This document shows, in pieces, positions 1-7,584 of a DNA stretch of 64,000 nt (position 1 is its first letter; the number at the start of each line of letters is the position of its first letter). The position numbers and the translations under genes were made by a program. The DNA comes from Clostridium beijerinckii (GTDB taxonomy: Bacteria > Bacillota > Clostridia > Clostridiales > Clostridiaceae): assembly GCF_036699995.1 (NCBI RefSeq), contig NZ_CP144906.1, positions 4,413,001 to 4,477,000 of the forward strand, given 5' to 3'. Below the pieces are notes generated by a model. That model saw only the letters and a program-made list of their open reading frames with translations. It searched no databases and was not told where the DNA came from.

Positions 1-958
1 CTAATCTAATTGCAGTATAATTAGAATCAATTATTCTTTCAATATTAAAAGAATATTTCTCACTTAGCTTTTCAATTAAATTATTAGGTAATATAGGGAA
101 CTGTTGATTTGTAAAAGATTCAGTTAAAAACTTATATCCTTCATCTACTATTGCAGCTTTTAACATAAGTGCCATTTTATTTGCATGTTTTGCAAGTTCA
201 AAATATAAATCATCTCTGAATAATTCTTCAAATTGAATTCCAAGCAATCTTCCTTTTGCTAATAATCCACCTTTTTGCTTAATAAAATATCTAAAATCTT
301 CTTTTAATTCATCATTGCATATTACAAGTGCTTCTCCAAAAAGCGCTCCATTTTTAGTTCCTCCAATGTAAAATGCATCAACTAATTTTGCTATATCAGC
401 TAAAGTCAAATCACTTTCTTCCGCTACAAGTGCAGATCCAAGTCTAGCACCATCCAAATACAATAGCAGTTTATTCCTCTTACAGCAATCATGTAAATCA
501 ATCAACTCTGCTTTAGTATATAGAGTTCCAAGTTCTGTAGAATTTGATATATATACTAATTTAGGTTGAACCATATGCTCATCACTATGAGAATCAACAA
601 CATTTTGAACTAAATTTGGAGTAAGTTTTCCATCGTTAGTTCTCATTGTAATTACTTTATGACCAGTTGCTTCAATTGCTCCAGTTTCATGACAATTTAT
701 ATGACTTGTATCTGCTCCTACTGCTGCCTGATGAGGTCTTAAAAAAGCTGATATAGCTGTAAGATTAACCTGTGTGCCACCAACTAGTAAGTGTATATCT
801 ACATCTTCCCTATCAATTTTCTTCTTCAGCAGATTAACTGATCTTTCTGTGTACTGATCAGTACCATAACCATCGGTTTGTTCAAGATTTGTTTCAACTA
901 ATGCATTTAATATTCTTGAGTGTGCGCCTTCACTATAATCATTTTTAAAACTGTACAT
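1..958 (-). CDS. Low-specificity L-threonine aldolase / beta-eliminating lyase family (3' end beyond window)
   Basis: PLP-dependent fold-type I enzyme that probably splits L-threonine or allo-threonine to glycine and acetaldehyde in the cytosol. About 319 codons are visible; the C-terminus lies outside the window. The N-terminus begins MYSFKNDYSEGAHSRILNAL, typical of the family. A conserved LYLDGARLGSAL segment holds the aspartate expected to contact the PLP ring, and YIGGTKNG holds the probable Schiff-base lysine (K202). The ATG at 958-956 is preceded by GGAGGC at good spacing. It starts 14 nt after the stop of the M16 peptidase gene, so the two are probably co-transcribed. Other beta-eliminating lyases share this fold, so the exact substrate is inferred. 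Confidence 0.88.
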   Translation of the reverse strand, partial: MYSFKNDYSEGAHSRILNALVETNLEQTDGYGTDQYTERSVNLLKKKIDREDVDIHLLVGGTQVNLTAISAFLRPHQAAVGADTSHINCHETGAIEATGHKVITMRTNDGKLTPNLVQNVVDSHSDEHMVQPKLVYISNSTELGTLYTKAELIDLHDCCKRNKLLLYLDGARLGSALVAEESDLTLADIAKLVDAFYIGGTKNGALFGEALVICNDELKEDFRYFIKQKGGLLAKGRLLGIQFEELFRDDLYFELAKHANKMALMLKAAIVDEGYKFLTESFTNQQFPILPNNLIEKLSEKYSFNIERIIDSNYTAIRL

Positions 959-972
959 AATTCTGCCTCCTT

Positions 973-2217
973 TTATGCTCTCTCAATTATCTGTGTTGTA
1001 AAATTCTTCAATACTTTCTTACCTACTTGAAAAATCATTTCTTTTGTTAGTAGCTCCATTTCTTTAATCTCATTAATATAAATTTTATAATCTCCAAACA
1101 TGCAGTCATATGTAGCCAGCTCTTTGGCCAGTATTATACTCTGCTCTTCTCTAAATAATCTTTTTAATTTAAAGCTCTTAATTAAACGTTCTATCTGATC
1201 ATTATCAAGTTTCTTTTCTAATGAATCTAACTTTGCTATACATCCTTCTATTAAAGATATGGCTTTATTTACATTTTCTTCTGATGTGCTAAATGTTATT
1301 TTATATAGTTTTATATAATTCTCATTTGAAATTTTAGTAAGCACATCATATACCAAGCCATTTTGAGTTCTTAAAACATCATAGAGAATTGAATTAACCC
1401 CATCTCCAAAATATTGATTAAAAATTCTAAGCGCCTTAATTTCTTTTTCACTCAAATCATCAATTGGAAATATCATTTCAACTTTACATGCTCTTATTCC
1501 ATCTCTTACATTGTTATAAGTTCCCTTTTGAGGATTTTCATATTCTATTAAATTTTTATTATCAGTTTTACTAATCTCTTCTTGAATAGCACTATTTTTC
1601 TTCCACTCAGAAAAATAATTACATATAACTTCCTTTACTATATTAAACTTTACTGATGAAATTATAATAATTGAAGTATTTCCCGGAAAATAATATTTAT
1701 CATAAAATTCTTTAATATTATCTAAAGTTATGTTCTCAAGATCATCAAAGGTTCCTATTATAGGATACTTTATTCTTCTGTTACTGAAGCAGTTAAAAAA
1801 TAAATTATCCTCGCAATACTGATCTATATCCTCATCCCATTCTTTTAATTCTTCTTTTATGACATCCATTTCTTCTTTGAATCCATTTTCTCCAAATTCC
1901 GGGTTAATTATTATATCACTTAAAATTTCCACACCTTTTTGTAAATCTTCTCCGAGCAGAGTTCCATAATATATTACATATGGATAATTAGTCATGGCAT
2001 TATTAAATCCAAAAATACTGCTCAGCTCTTCATTTATTTCTCTCTCAGTTCTGTTTTTTGTTCCTTTATAAACCATATGCTCGGTTGCATGCGCTACTCC
2101 AAACTTTTCGTTCTCAACTCCAGCTCCTGCATTTAAAGAAATACAAATTGATGATAGCTCTGAATCTGTATGTTTATAAATTAATCTCAAATCATTTTCC
2201 AAAATGTATTCTTCCAA
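973..2217 (-). CDS. M16 family (pitrilysin/insulinase-type) zinc peptidase
   Basis: 414-residue putative metallopeptidase. The inverted zinc motif HxxEH is intact as HATEH (residues 43-47), and an acidic helix (EEMDVIKEELKEW, around 114-127) is where the third zinc ligand lies in M16 enzymes. The length fits a single-chain processing-peptidase-like protein with two M16 half-domains. The start is TTG at 2217, preceded by AAGGAG nine to ten bases upstream; no in-frame ATG is better placed. Cytoplasmic, with no signal peptide. It is first in a probable two-gene operon with the threonine aldolase. M16 peptidases often sit beside peptide-modification genes, and a SCIFF cassette lies about 380 bp upstream, but a hairpin and a gap separate them, so a link is only a possibility. 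Confidence 0.87.
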   Translation of the reverse strand: MEEYILENDLRLIYKHTDSELSSICISLNAGAGVENEKFGVAHATEHMVYKGTKNRTEREINEELSSIFGFNNAMTNYPYVIYYGTLLGEDLQKGVEILSDIIINPEFGENGFKEEMDVIKEELKEWDEDIDQYCEDNLFFNCFSNRRIKYPIIGTFDDLENITLDNIKEFYDKYYFPGNTSIIIISSVKFNIVKEVICNYFSEWKKNSAIQEEISKTDNKNLIEYENPQKGTYNNVRDGIRACKVEMIFPIDDLSEKEIKALRIFNQYFGDGVNSILYDVLRTQNGLVYDVLTKISNENYIKLYKITFSTSEENVNKAISLIEGCIAKLDSLEKKLDNDQIERLIKSFKLKRLFREEQSIILAKELATYDCMFGDYKIYINEIKEMELLTKEMIFQVGKKVLKNFTTQIIERA

Positions 2218-2594
2218 ATGTCTATTCTCCTTACATTGTTATACATTGCAATAGTAGATTTACATTGAATTTTTTATTGATTCGAGTGTTCAGTTATATT
2301 CCAAATATAAAAAATTACTTGCAACATATATTATATTTAATTCTAGGATGTGCCTTTAAAATGTTATTATATCAATTTAATTATATAAAAAGAGACCTCC
2401 TCTTGCTAAGTGCTAGATAAAGAAATTATCTATGAACATTTACTAAGTGGAAGCTATTCTATCTGTACTTATTTTAATTAATTTAAGAAATAAGTACAGG
2501 TTGTTAAAACTTTTATTAGTATGTCCTAAATAATATTCTCTCAGTAGCAAAGGCAATAGAGTTCCCCTTCTTTTAGTATATTATTATAAAAAAG
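2218..2594. other. Intergenic region between SCIFF maturase and M16 peptidase
   Basis: A 377-bp gap with no convincing coding potential. It holds one clear inverted repeat (2463-2499, listed separately). The M16 gene must be transcribed from a promoter here or by readthrough from the SCIFF cassette. I see no riboswitch or tRNA-like fold. Confidence 0.5.
2463..2499 (-). terminator. Hairpin downstream of SCIFF maturase gene
   Basis: Perfect 12-bp inverted repeat CTGTACTTATTT / AAATAAGTACAG with a 13-nt loop, about 95 bp after the maturase stop. There is no clean U-run on the minus strand, so it may be a weak terminator or an RNA-stabilising hairpin. Confidence 0.4.
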
Positions 2595-3956
2595 TTAATT
2601 TTCTTCAGCTTTTAACGCAATTGCACATTCAATTCTCTTCTTTTGCATCTTACATCCAATTTCATAAGGAATGTTCATATCCCCATTAAAATTAAAATTG
2701 TTAGCTTGGCATCCACCACTACAATAGAATTTTGCCCAGCACTCCCTACATTTAGGCTTATTATATATATGTGCTTTCTTAAATTTTTGAGCTAATTCTC
2801 CATTATAAGTATCTTCGTGTATACTTCCTAACTTAAACTCTTCTTTTCCAACAAATTGATGACATGGATACACTTCTCCTTGAGGAGTTATAGCTACATA
2901 TTCAAATCCTGCACCGCATCCAGAAATTCTCTTGTAAACACATGGTCCACCTTGAAGGTCTATATTAAAATGATAGAATTTAAATTCATCATTTCCTTCG
3001 CGTTTTCTTCTTGCCATTTCTTCATATAGCTTGTCATAGTTTTCAAAGATTGTATCTATATCTTCTTCTCTTAATGAAAGTGGATGTCCATTTTCTAAAA
3101 CAACTGGTTCTATAGATAACTCTCTAAACCCTTCATTAACCATTGCCATTACATCTTCATAAAAATCTGTATTTTCTCTTGTGAACGTTCCTCTTACATA
3201 ATAAGTTTTTCCTTTAGTTCTTCTCTTAATCATTTCCTTGATATTTGGAACTATATCATCAAAAGAACCGCTTTTATCTGGCTTAATTCTAACATTATCA
3301 TTAACTTCTTTTCTGCCATCTAACGAAAGAATTATATTTCCCATTTCTTTATCCATATAATCCATCATATCTGGAGTTAATAGAGTAGCATTAGTGGTCA
3401 TTGTAAATCTTACTCTCTTTCCCCATTTTTCTTCGTTATCCCTAGCATATTTAATTATATCTTTTATTGTGTCCATAATTAAAGTTGGCTCTCCACCAAA
3501 TAAATCTATTTCTATATTTTTTCTTGGCCCACTTCTTTTAATCACATAGTCAATTGCTTTTTTTGCTGTGTCTGCACTCATGACTCCACCATGTCCATGA
3601 TATTCACCCTCGTCAGCAAAACAGTACTTACATCTAAGGTTACATCCATGAATTACATTTAAACAGATAGCCTTTATGTAATCTCTATCATCCATAGAGC
3701 TATGAGCTATTTCTTCATATTGATCTTCTGAATATAAAATCCCTTCTTCAGCTAACTCTTGAATTTCATCATAAGCCTCTGAAATCTCTTCTTCATCATA
3801 TTTTCCTTTAAGTTCCTGTAATATTTCTTTCTTATTTCTTAATTGGCTATCATCTAATATATCATAAACTAGTTCATCTACAACATGAACAGCTCCTGTA
3901 TTCACATCTAAAACAAAATAATTTTCGCCTTGTTTAAATTTATGTATTAAAGACAA
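2595..3956 (-). CDS. scfB: SCIFF peptide maturase, radical SAM/SPASM thioether-forming enzyme
   Basis: 453-residue radical SAM enzyme of the SCIFF-maturase family (CteB-like), expected to install Cys sulfur-to-carbon thioether bonds in the adjacent precursor. The N-terminal ~90 residues look like a peptide-recognition (PqqD/RRE-like) domain. The radical SAM CxxxCxxC motif is CNLRCKYC (C105, C109, C112). The C-terminus has the cysteine-rich SPASM region (CVYKRISGCGAG, PCHQF, CRECWAKFYCSGGC, then IGCKM) for two auxiliary 4Fe-4S clusters. It starts 61 bp after the stop of the SCIFF precursor; a perfect palindrome lies in that gap. The ATG has GGAGGAAAAAG upstream. Family assignment is strong because enzyme and precursor co-occur. 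Confidence 0.95.
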   Translation of the reverse strand: MSLIHKFKQGENYFVLDVNTGAVHVVDELVYDILDDSQLRNKKEILQELKGKYDEEEISEAYDEIQELAEEGILYSEDQYEEIAHSSMDDRDYIKAICLNVIHGCNLRCKYCFADEGEYHGHGGVMSADTAKKAIDYVIKRSGPRKNIEIDLFGGEPTLIMDTIKDIIKYARDNEEKWGKRVRFTMTTNATLLTPDMMDYMDKEMGNIILSLDGRKEVNDNVRIKPDKSGSFDDIVPNIKEMIKRRTKGKTYYVRGTFTRENTDFYEDVMAMVNEGFRELSIEPVVLENGHPLSLREEDIDTIFENYDKLYEEMARRKREGNDEFKFYHFNIDLQGGPCVYKRISGCGAGFEYVAITPQGEVYPCHQFVGKEEFKLGSIHEDTYNGELAQKFKKAHIYNKPKCRECWAKFYCSGGCQANNFNFNGDMNIPYEIGCKMQKKRIECAIALKAEEN

Positions 3957-3983
3957 TTCTTTTTCCTCCTAAACATATAAAGT

Positions 3984-4009
3984 AAGCAGTAACTATATAG
4001 TTACTGCTT
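3984..4009 (-). promoter_or_regulatory. Perfect 26-bp palindrome between SCIFF precursor and maturase
   Basis: Thirteen bases on each side are perfectly complementary (arm AAGCAGTAACTAT). As RNA it would form a hairpin 8 bp after the precursor stop and 27 bp before the maturase start. There is no U-run, so a partial terminator or mRNA-processing/stability hairpin that gives more precursor than enzyme is the likely role. This is inferred from position. Confidence 0.6.
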
Positions 4010-4017
4010 GAAGATTA

Positions 4018-4155
4018 TTAGTTTTCACATTCTAAGTTTGCAACTGTGCAAGATGTCTTACAAGCTGATTGACATGAATTTGCACATTCTTTGCATCCTG
4101 GCTTACATAAACTATTTTTAATGTTTGTTTTGTTTATAGTTTTTATATGTTTCAT
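4018..4155 (-). CDS. scfA: SCIFF (six Cys in forty-five) ranthipeptide precursor
   Basis: A 45-residue peptide, exactly the family's characteristic length. It begins MKHIKTINKTNIKNSLC and carries the conserved CQSACKTSCTVANLECEN tail. Cysteines are at 17, 21, 24, 28, 32, 36 and 43, one more than the canonical six. The adjacent radical SAM maturase should crosslink some of these cysteines to neighbouring alpha-carbons (thioether, ranthipeptide class); T37, right after C36, is the usual acceptor position, by analogy with studied SCIFF peptides. The ATG at 4155 is preceded by GGAGG nine bases upstream; an in-frame ATG five codons earlier overlaps the ribosome site and is unlikely. No protease/exporter gene is adjacent. 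SCIFF peptides are nearly universal in Clostridia and have been linked to signalling. Confidence 0.95.
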   Translation of the reverse strand: MKHIKTINKTNIKNSLCKPGCKECANSCQSACKTSCTVANLECEN

Positions 4156-4189
4156 TACAAAATCCTCCATTTTAAATATATCCTTAGCT

Positions 4190-4217
4190 ATTATATCATA
4201 ATATACTAAAGTATAAA
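4190..4217 (-). promoter_or_regulatory. Probable promoter of SCIFF cassette with internal 14-bp dyad
   Basis: The minus strand shows an extended -10 (TGATATAAT; hexamer 4190-4195) with a weak -35 TTTATA 16 bp upstream. The dyad TATACTTTAGTATA (4202-4215) fills the spacer and part of the -35, ideally placed for a repressor or activator. The same 14 bp recur at 4831-4844. Confidence 0.5.
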
Positions 4218-4405
4218 AGATTTGCTGGCCCTCTTTTTATTTATATTTCTGCTTATATGAAATTATAAATATAAAAACTATTTTTCAAGAATTCTTAATC
4301 ATAAAATTATTTAAATATTTTAATTGTGAACTTTTCATCCTTCTTTCTAATTACATCATAGAATTTTTATATAAATTATTGTATCTTCAAGCTATTTTCA
4401 AAATA

Positions 4406-4669
4406 TTATTTTCTTGTCCTATATATATTAATAAACTCACTAATTAATATCTTTGCAACAGTATTATCAATAATAATTTGAAATTGTTCCCTTGTCTCTA
4501 CAACTCCACGTACACTTTCTATCTTTTTCAAAATTCCAACATCCACTTTTTTAGTGTCCTTCAATCTCAATCTTAATCTAGTCATACAATTTTCTACAAA
4601 CAAAATATTTTCTTCTGATCCAACCAAATCAAAAAGTTCCCTTGCTATCTTATCAAAATCTGTGTTCAT
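4406..4669 (-). CDS. Stand-alone PTS EIIB domain protein (glucose/sucrose family)
   Basis: 87-residue protein equal to a single PTS IIB domain. NCMTRLRLRL contains the phosphorylatable cysteine (C28) with its TRLR signature. IIB domains of this family normally sit in IICB or IIBC proteins; here no IIC or IIA gene is adjacent. The ATG at 4669 has GGGGAAGAGAG directly upstream; a longer TTG-started version would begin inside that ribosome site. It lies 200 bp downstream of a large LAL-type regulator on the same strand. It might supply IIB to an incomplete transporter elsewhere or signal PTS phosphorylation state to a regulator. The domain is clear, the role is not. Confidence 0.8.
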   Translation of the reverse strand: MNTDFDKIARELFDLVGSEENILFVENCMTRLRLRLKDTKKVDVGILKKIESVRGVVETREQFQIIIDNTVAKILISEFINIYRTRK

Positions 4670-4830
4670 CTCTCTTCCCCTATCCTTCAATTAGTAATCT
4701 ATAATAAAAATAGCCAACACATTAATAAATTAAATATTTAAACTTGCTGGCTTTTACATCTCTATTTAGTTTTAAAGCAGCATTAATCTCTCATTAGAAA
4801 ATTATACATACATGCAAATAGTTTGTGTAT

Positions 4831-4844
4831 TATACTAAAGTATA
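4831..4844. promoter_or_regulatory. 14-bp dyad identical to the one in the SCIFF promoter
   Basis: TATACTAAAGTATA (arms TATACT/AGTATA) lies between the LAL regulator stop (4868) and the EIIB start (4669). An exact copy is at 4202-4215. A half-like TATACTAAAAC occurs near 7440, upstream of the LAL regulator gene. It could be the operator of that regulator; this is inference. Confidence 0.4.
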
Positions 4845-4867
4845 ATTTTGATTTAATTCGTATCATT

Positions 4868-7336
4868 TTATATTATCCCTTTTTCTTTTAATTGATTAAT
4901 TGCTATCGTTTTATTTCTTACATTTAACTTGCAATAGACGGATGCAATATGTTTTTTTACAGTGACTAAAGCAATATTTAGTTTATCTGAAATCTCCGCT
5001 TGCTTATATCCATGATGTACTAATTTCATTATCTCAATTTCCCTTGGAGTCAACTCTATTTTTTCTAAATTGCAATATCTTTTTACATATATCTGATTAT
5101 ATTCTTTGCACTTTGTGATTAAACATTTTACATACTCACTTTCGTTTCTAATAGATTCGAGTAATGGTAATATGTGTGGGGCTAATTCAACAAAACACAT
5201 TACAATGTGGTCTTTTTCTGCTAGTTCAATAGCTTTTAACAATGACTTTTTTGCAATTTCACTTCCATACAGCTTGTACTTTGCAATTGAATCAAATGTG
5301 TATGCATATATTATTCCAAATATACTTTTTTTGCCTGTATAAACTTCCAGCATAATTTCTACCTGAATTTCTAACTCTATATAACTCCCCTTAAGTATCA
5401 TCGCTAAACCTGTGATAACATGGTTCATTCCTATAACAGGCATAATGTCTTTTGATTCATGGTTTTCTATATTTATAATCCACTTATTTAAATTTTCTAA
5501 ATTACCAGTTATTCCATCAATATATCCTATAGCTATCTGTGATCCGTTAAGAAAGATTGGAATATTAAGATTTTCATACTCTTTAATCAGATTATAGAAA
5601 TTATTTTTAATCTCATTTTTATAATCTTTATTAACACAAATCCTTGTTAAGAGAAATAATGAGCAAATTATTATGCTTGTCTGTTTTTTGGTTTTAGCCT
5701 TATGAAATGCCTTATAAGCAAATAATTCTCCATTTTCAATGTCACCTGTTTCATAAAAATATTCGGCCATCATAAGGTAATTTGCACCTGTTGCTCCACC
5801 ATTTGATATATGAATAAAATAATTTATTCCTTGTTGAAAAAATTCCACTAACTCTTTCAAATTACCTGTTTTCCTGTGAAATAAATATAAAAAATGAGGT
5901 GATCCAAAAGTTGCTGGCATTTTATTATTTGCTATTCTTGATACTCCTCCATTAAAAAGCTCATAAGCTTTTTTATGGCACTCTATCATTCTCCTAACAT
6001 TATAAAATACTAATATGCTTTCTAAAAATGCAATTTCACCTAATATCTGATTTTTCTCTTTAAGATTTTTATCTTCTTTATATACAGCTTTAGCCTCATA
6101 TAATAACTTGGCACCTGCTATTGGATTTCCATAAAGAATATAAAAAAATAAGTAAGTTAGATAAGCTATGGGTCTTTTTATCTTCTCACTGATAATAAGC
6201 TCATTAAACACTGGTTTTATAATTCCTTTATATAAATTGGTAAGATCTATTGTATAATTTCTCTCTATTAAATCTAATATACGCGCGTAATTTTTTGCTT
6301 TATAGTAGTATTCCATTGCATATATATCATTAAAATTTTTAGCATACCAATCACCACAGATACTATTTATTTTTTTTAAATCTACATTGGATAATGCTAA
6401 TTCTTCTTCTAATGCATTTTTAAGAATTGAATGTAGTCTATATATTTTTTCCTTTTTGTCATATCTTATAAAGCAATTATTAGAACATACTCTTCTAATT
6501 ATCTCCTTAGATCTTTCATCTTCTGTAATATACACAGCTTGCTCAATCGTAAAATTCTCAACCAATGAGAGCTTTAATAAAATCTGCTTGGTAACTTCAT
6601 CAAATTTATCATATACAGCTACTTTAATTAACTCTGTTGCTTTTGGTATATTATCAAATGTATTTTGACTGTAATATTGAATTAATGCAAGATACATAGC
6701 TGAAGTCCATCCACCAGTATATTCGTATAGTTCTTTTTTTTCTGCTTCCGTCAATATAATTCCATTAATCTTAAAGAACTCTATCGTTTCGTCAAAGGTA
6801 AATGCAATATCCTCTTGACGCATTATCATACATTTTTGCTTTAGTTCAAATTCAACATACTCATTTGCCGGCTTTTTTCTACTTATTATAACTATGTGCA
6901 AATTACTTATATCTTCCAATATTATAGCTTTTATTAAATGATTAATATAAACTATTTTTTCATCATCCCAATCATCAATAATTATTATGGTTTCTTGCCT
7001 TATCTCATTTCTAATCATATCTACTATCTTATAAACATCTTTATTATTATTAGGAACCCCGTATGCATATAACATTTCACCTAATTTGAAATTGATATTT
7101 TTAATCAAATCACAAAATTTTTTCCATATCCACATATCATCAATCTCATCATTTGTTATATCAAGCCAAATTGTTTGCACTCGTTTATTCTTCTCTATAA
7201 AATTTCTAACTGCAATGGATTTTCCGTAACCCATAGATGCTGATATAAAATATACAGGTACTCGAAAAACTTCTAGCAATAGCTTATTAATACGCTTTCT
7301 ATATAGCAATTTAGGTCTAAAAATTTCATTTTTCAT
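4868..7336 (-). CDS. MalT/LAL-type LuxR transcriptional regulator with N-terminal ATPase
   Basis: About 822 residues: an STAND-type NTPase domain at the N-terminus (Walker A MGYGKS, residues 35-40; Walker B IIIIDDWDD around 120), a long helical TPR-like middle (about 330-740), and a C-terminal LuxR helix-turn-helix starting LTPREIEIMKLVHHGYKQAE. This is the layout of MalT and the large ATP-binding LuxR regulators, which bind an inducer plus ATP and then activate transcription. I place the start at the ATG at 7336, because AAGGGG lies 8-10 bases before it and overlaps the alternative ATG at 7354. Its target is unknown; the neighbouring EIIB gene and the shared dyad sites are candidates. Confidence 0.88.
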   Translation of the reverse strand: MKNEIFRPKLLYRKRINKLLLEVFRVPVYFISASMGYGKSIAVRNFIEKNKRVQTIWLDITNDEIDDMWIWKKFCDLIKNINFKLGEMLYAYGVPNNNKDVYKIVDMIRNEIRQETIIIIDDWDDEKIVYINHLIKAIILEDISNLHIVIISRKKPANEYVEFELKQKCMIMRQEDIAFTFDETIEFFKINGIILTEAEKKELYEYTGGWTSAMYLALIQYYSQNTFDNIPKATELIKVAVYDKFDEVTKQILLKLSLVENFTIEQAVYITEDERSKEIIRRVCSNNCFIRYDKKEKIYRLHSILKNALEEELALSNVDLKKINSICGDWYAKNFNDIYAMEYYYKAKNYARILDLIERNYTIDLTNLYKGIIKPVFNELIISEKIKRPIAYLTYLFFYILYGNPIAGAKLLYEAKAVYKEDKNLKEKNQILGEIAFLESILVFYNVRRMIECHKKAYELFNGGVSRIANNKMPATFGSPHFLYLFHRKTGNLKELVEFFQQGINYFIHISNGGATGANYLMMAEYFYETGDIENGELFAYKAFHKAKTKKQTSIIICSLFLLTRICVNKDYKNEIKNNFYNLIKEYENLNIPIFLNGSQIAIGYIDGITGNLENLNKWIINIENHESKDIMPVIGMNHVITGLAMILKGSYIELEIQVEIMLEVYTGKKSIFGIIYAYTFDSIAKYKLYGSEIAKKSLLKAIELAEKDHIVMCFVELAPHILPLLESIRNESEYVKCLITKCKEYNQIYVKRYCNLEKIELTPREIEIMKLVHHGYKQAEISDKLNIALVTVKKHIASVYCKLNVRNKTIAINQLKEKGII

Positions 7337-7539
7337 ATATAAATACCCCTTCATTTAAGCAAATGTATGTGAAAACTACATTAGAATATTTTATCATACT
7401 TAAAATTCCATTTCAAATTTAGCCTTTATTGTTAAAATTATACTAAAACCCAAATAAGAATCTGCTTAGTAAACTGTGCATTTCTAATGCTTTTTAAAGT
7501 TATAAGTAGATTTAACTTCATTATAATTTCCCAACGAAA

Positions 7540-7575
7540 AATAAAGTTCCAAGCACTTAAACTTGGAACTTTATT
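7540..7575 (-). terminator. Terminator after htpG
   Basis: Perfect 14-bp inverted repeat (AATAAAGTTCCAAG / CTTGGAACTTTATT) with an 8-nt loop, 10 bp past the htpG stop. The A/T ends of the arms supply the U-rich tail in either direction. Confidence 0.8.
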
Positions 7576-7584
7576 AACGCTATA

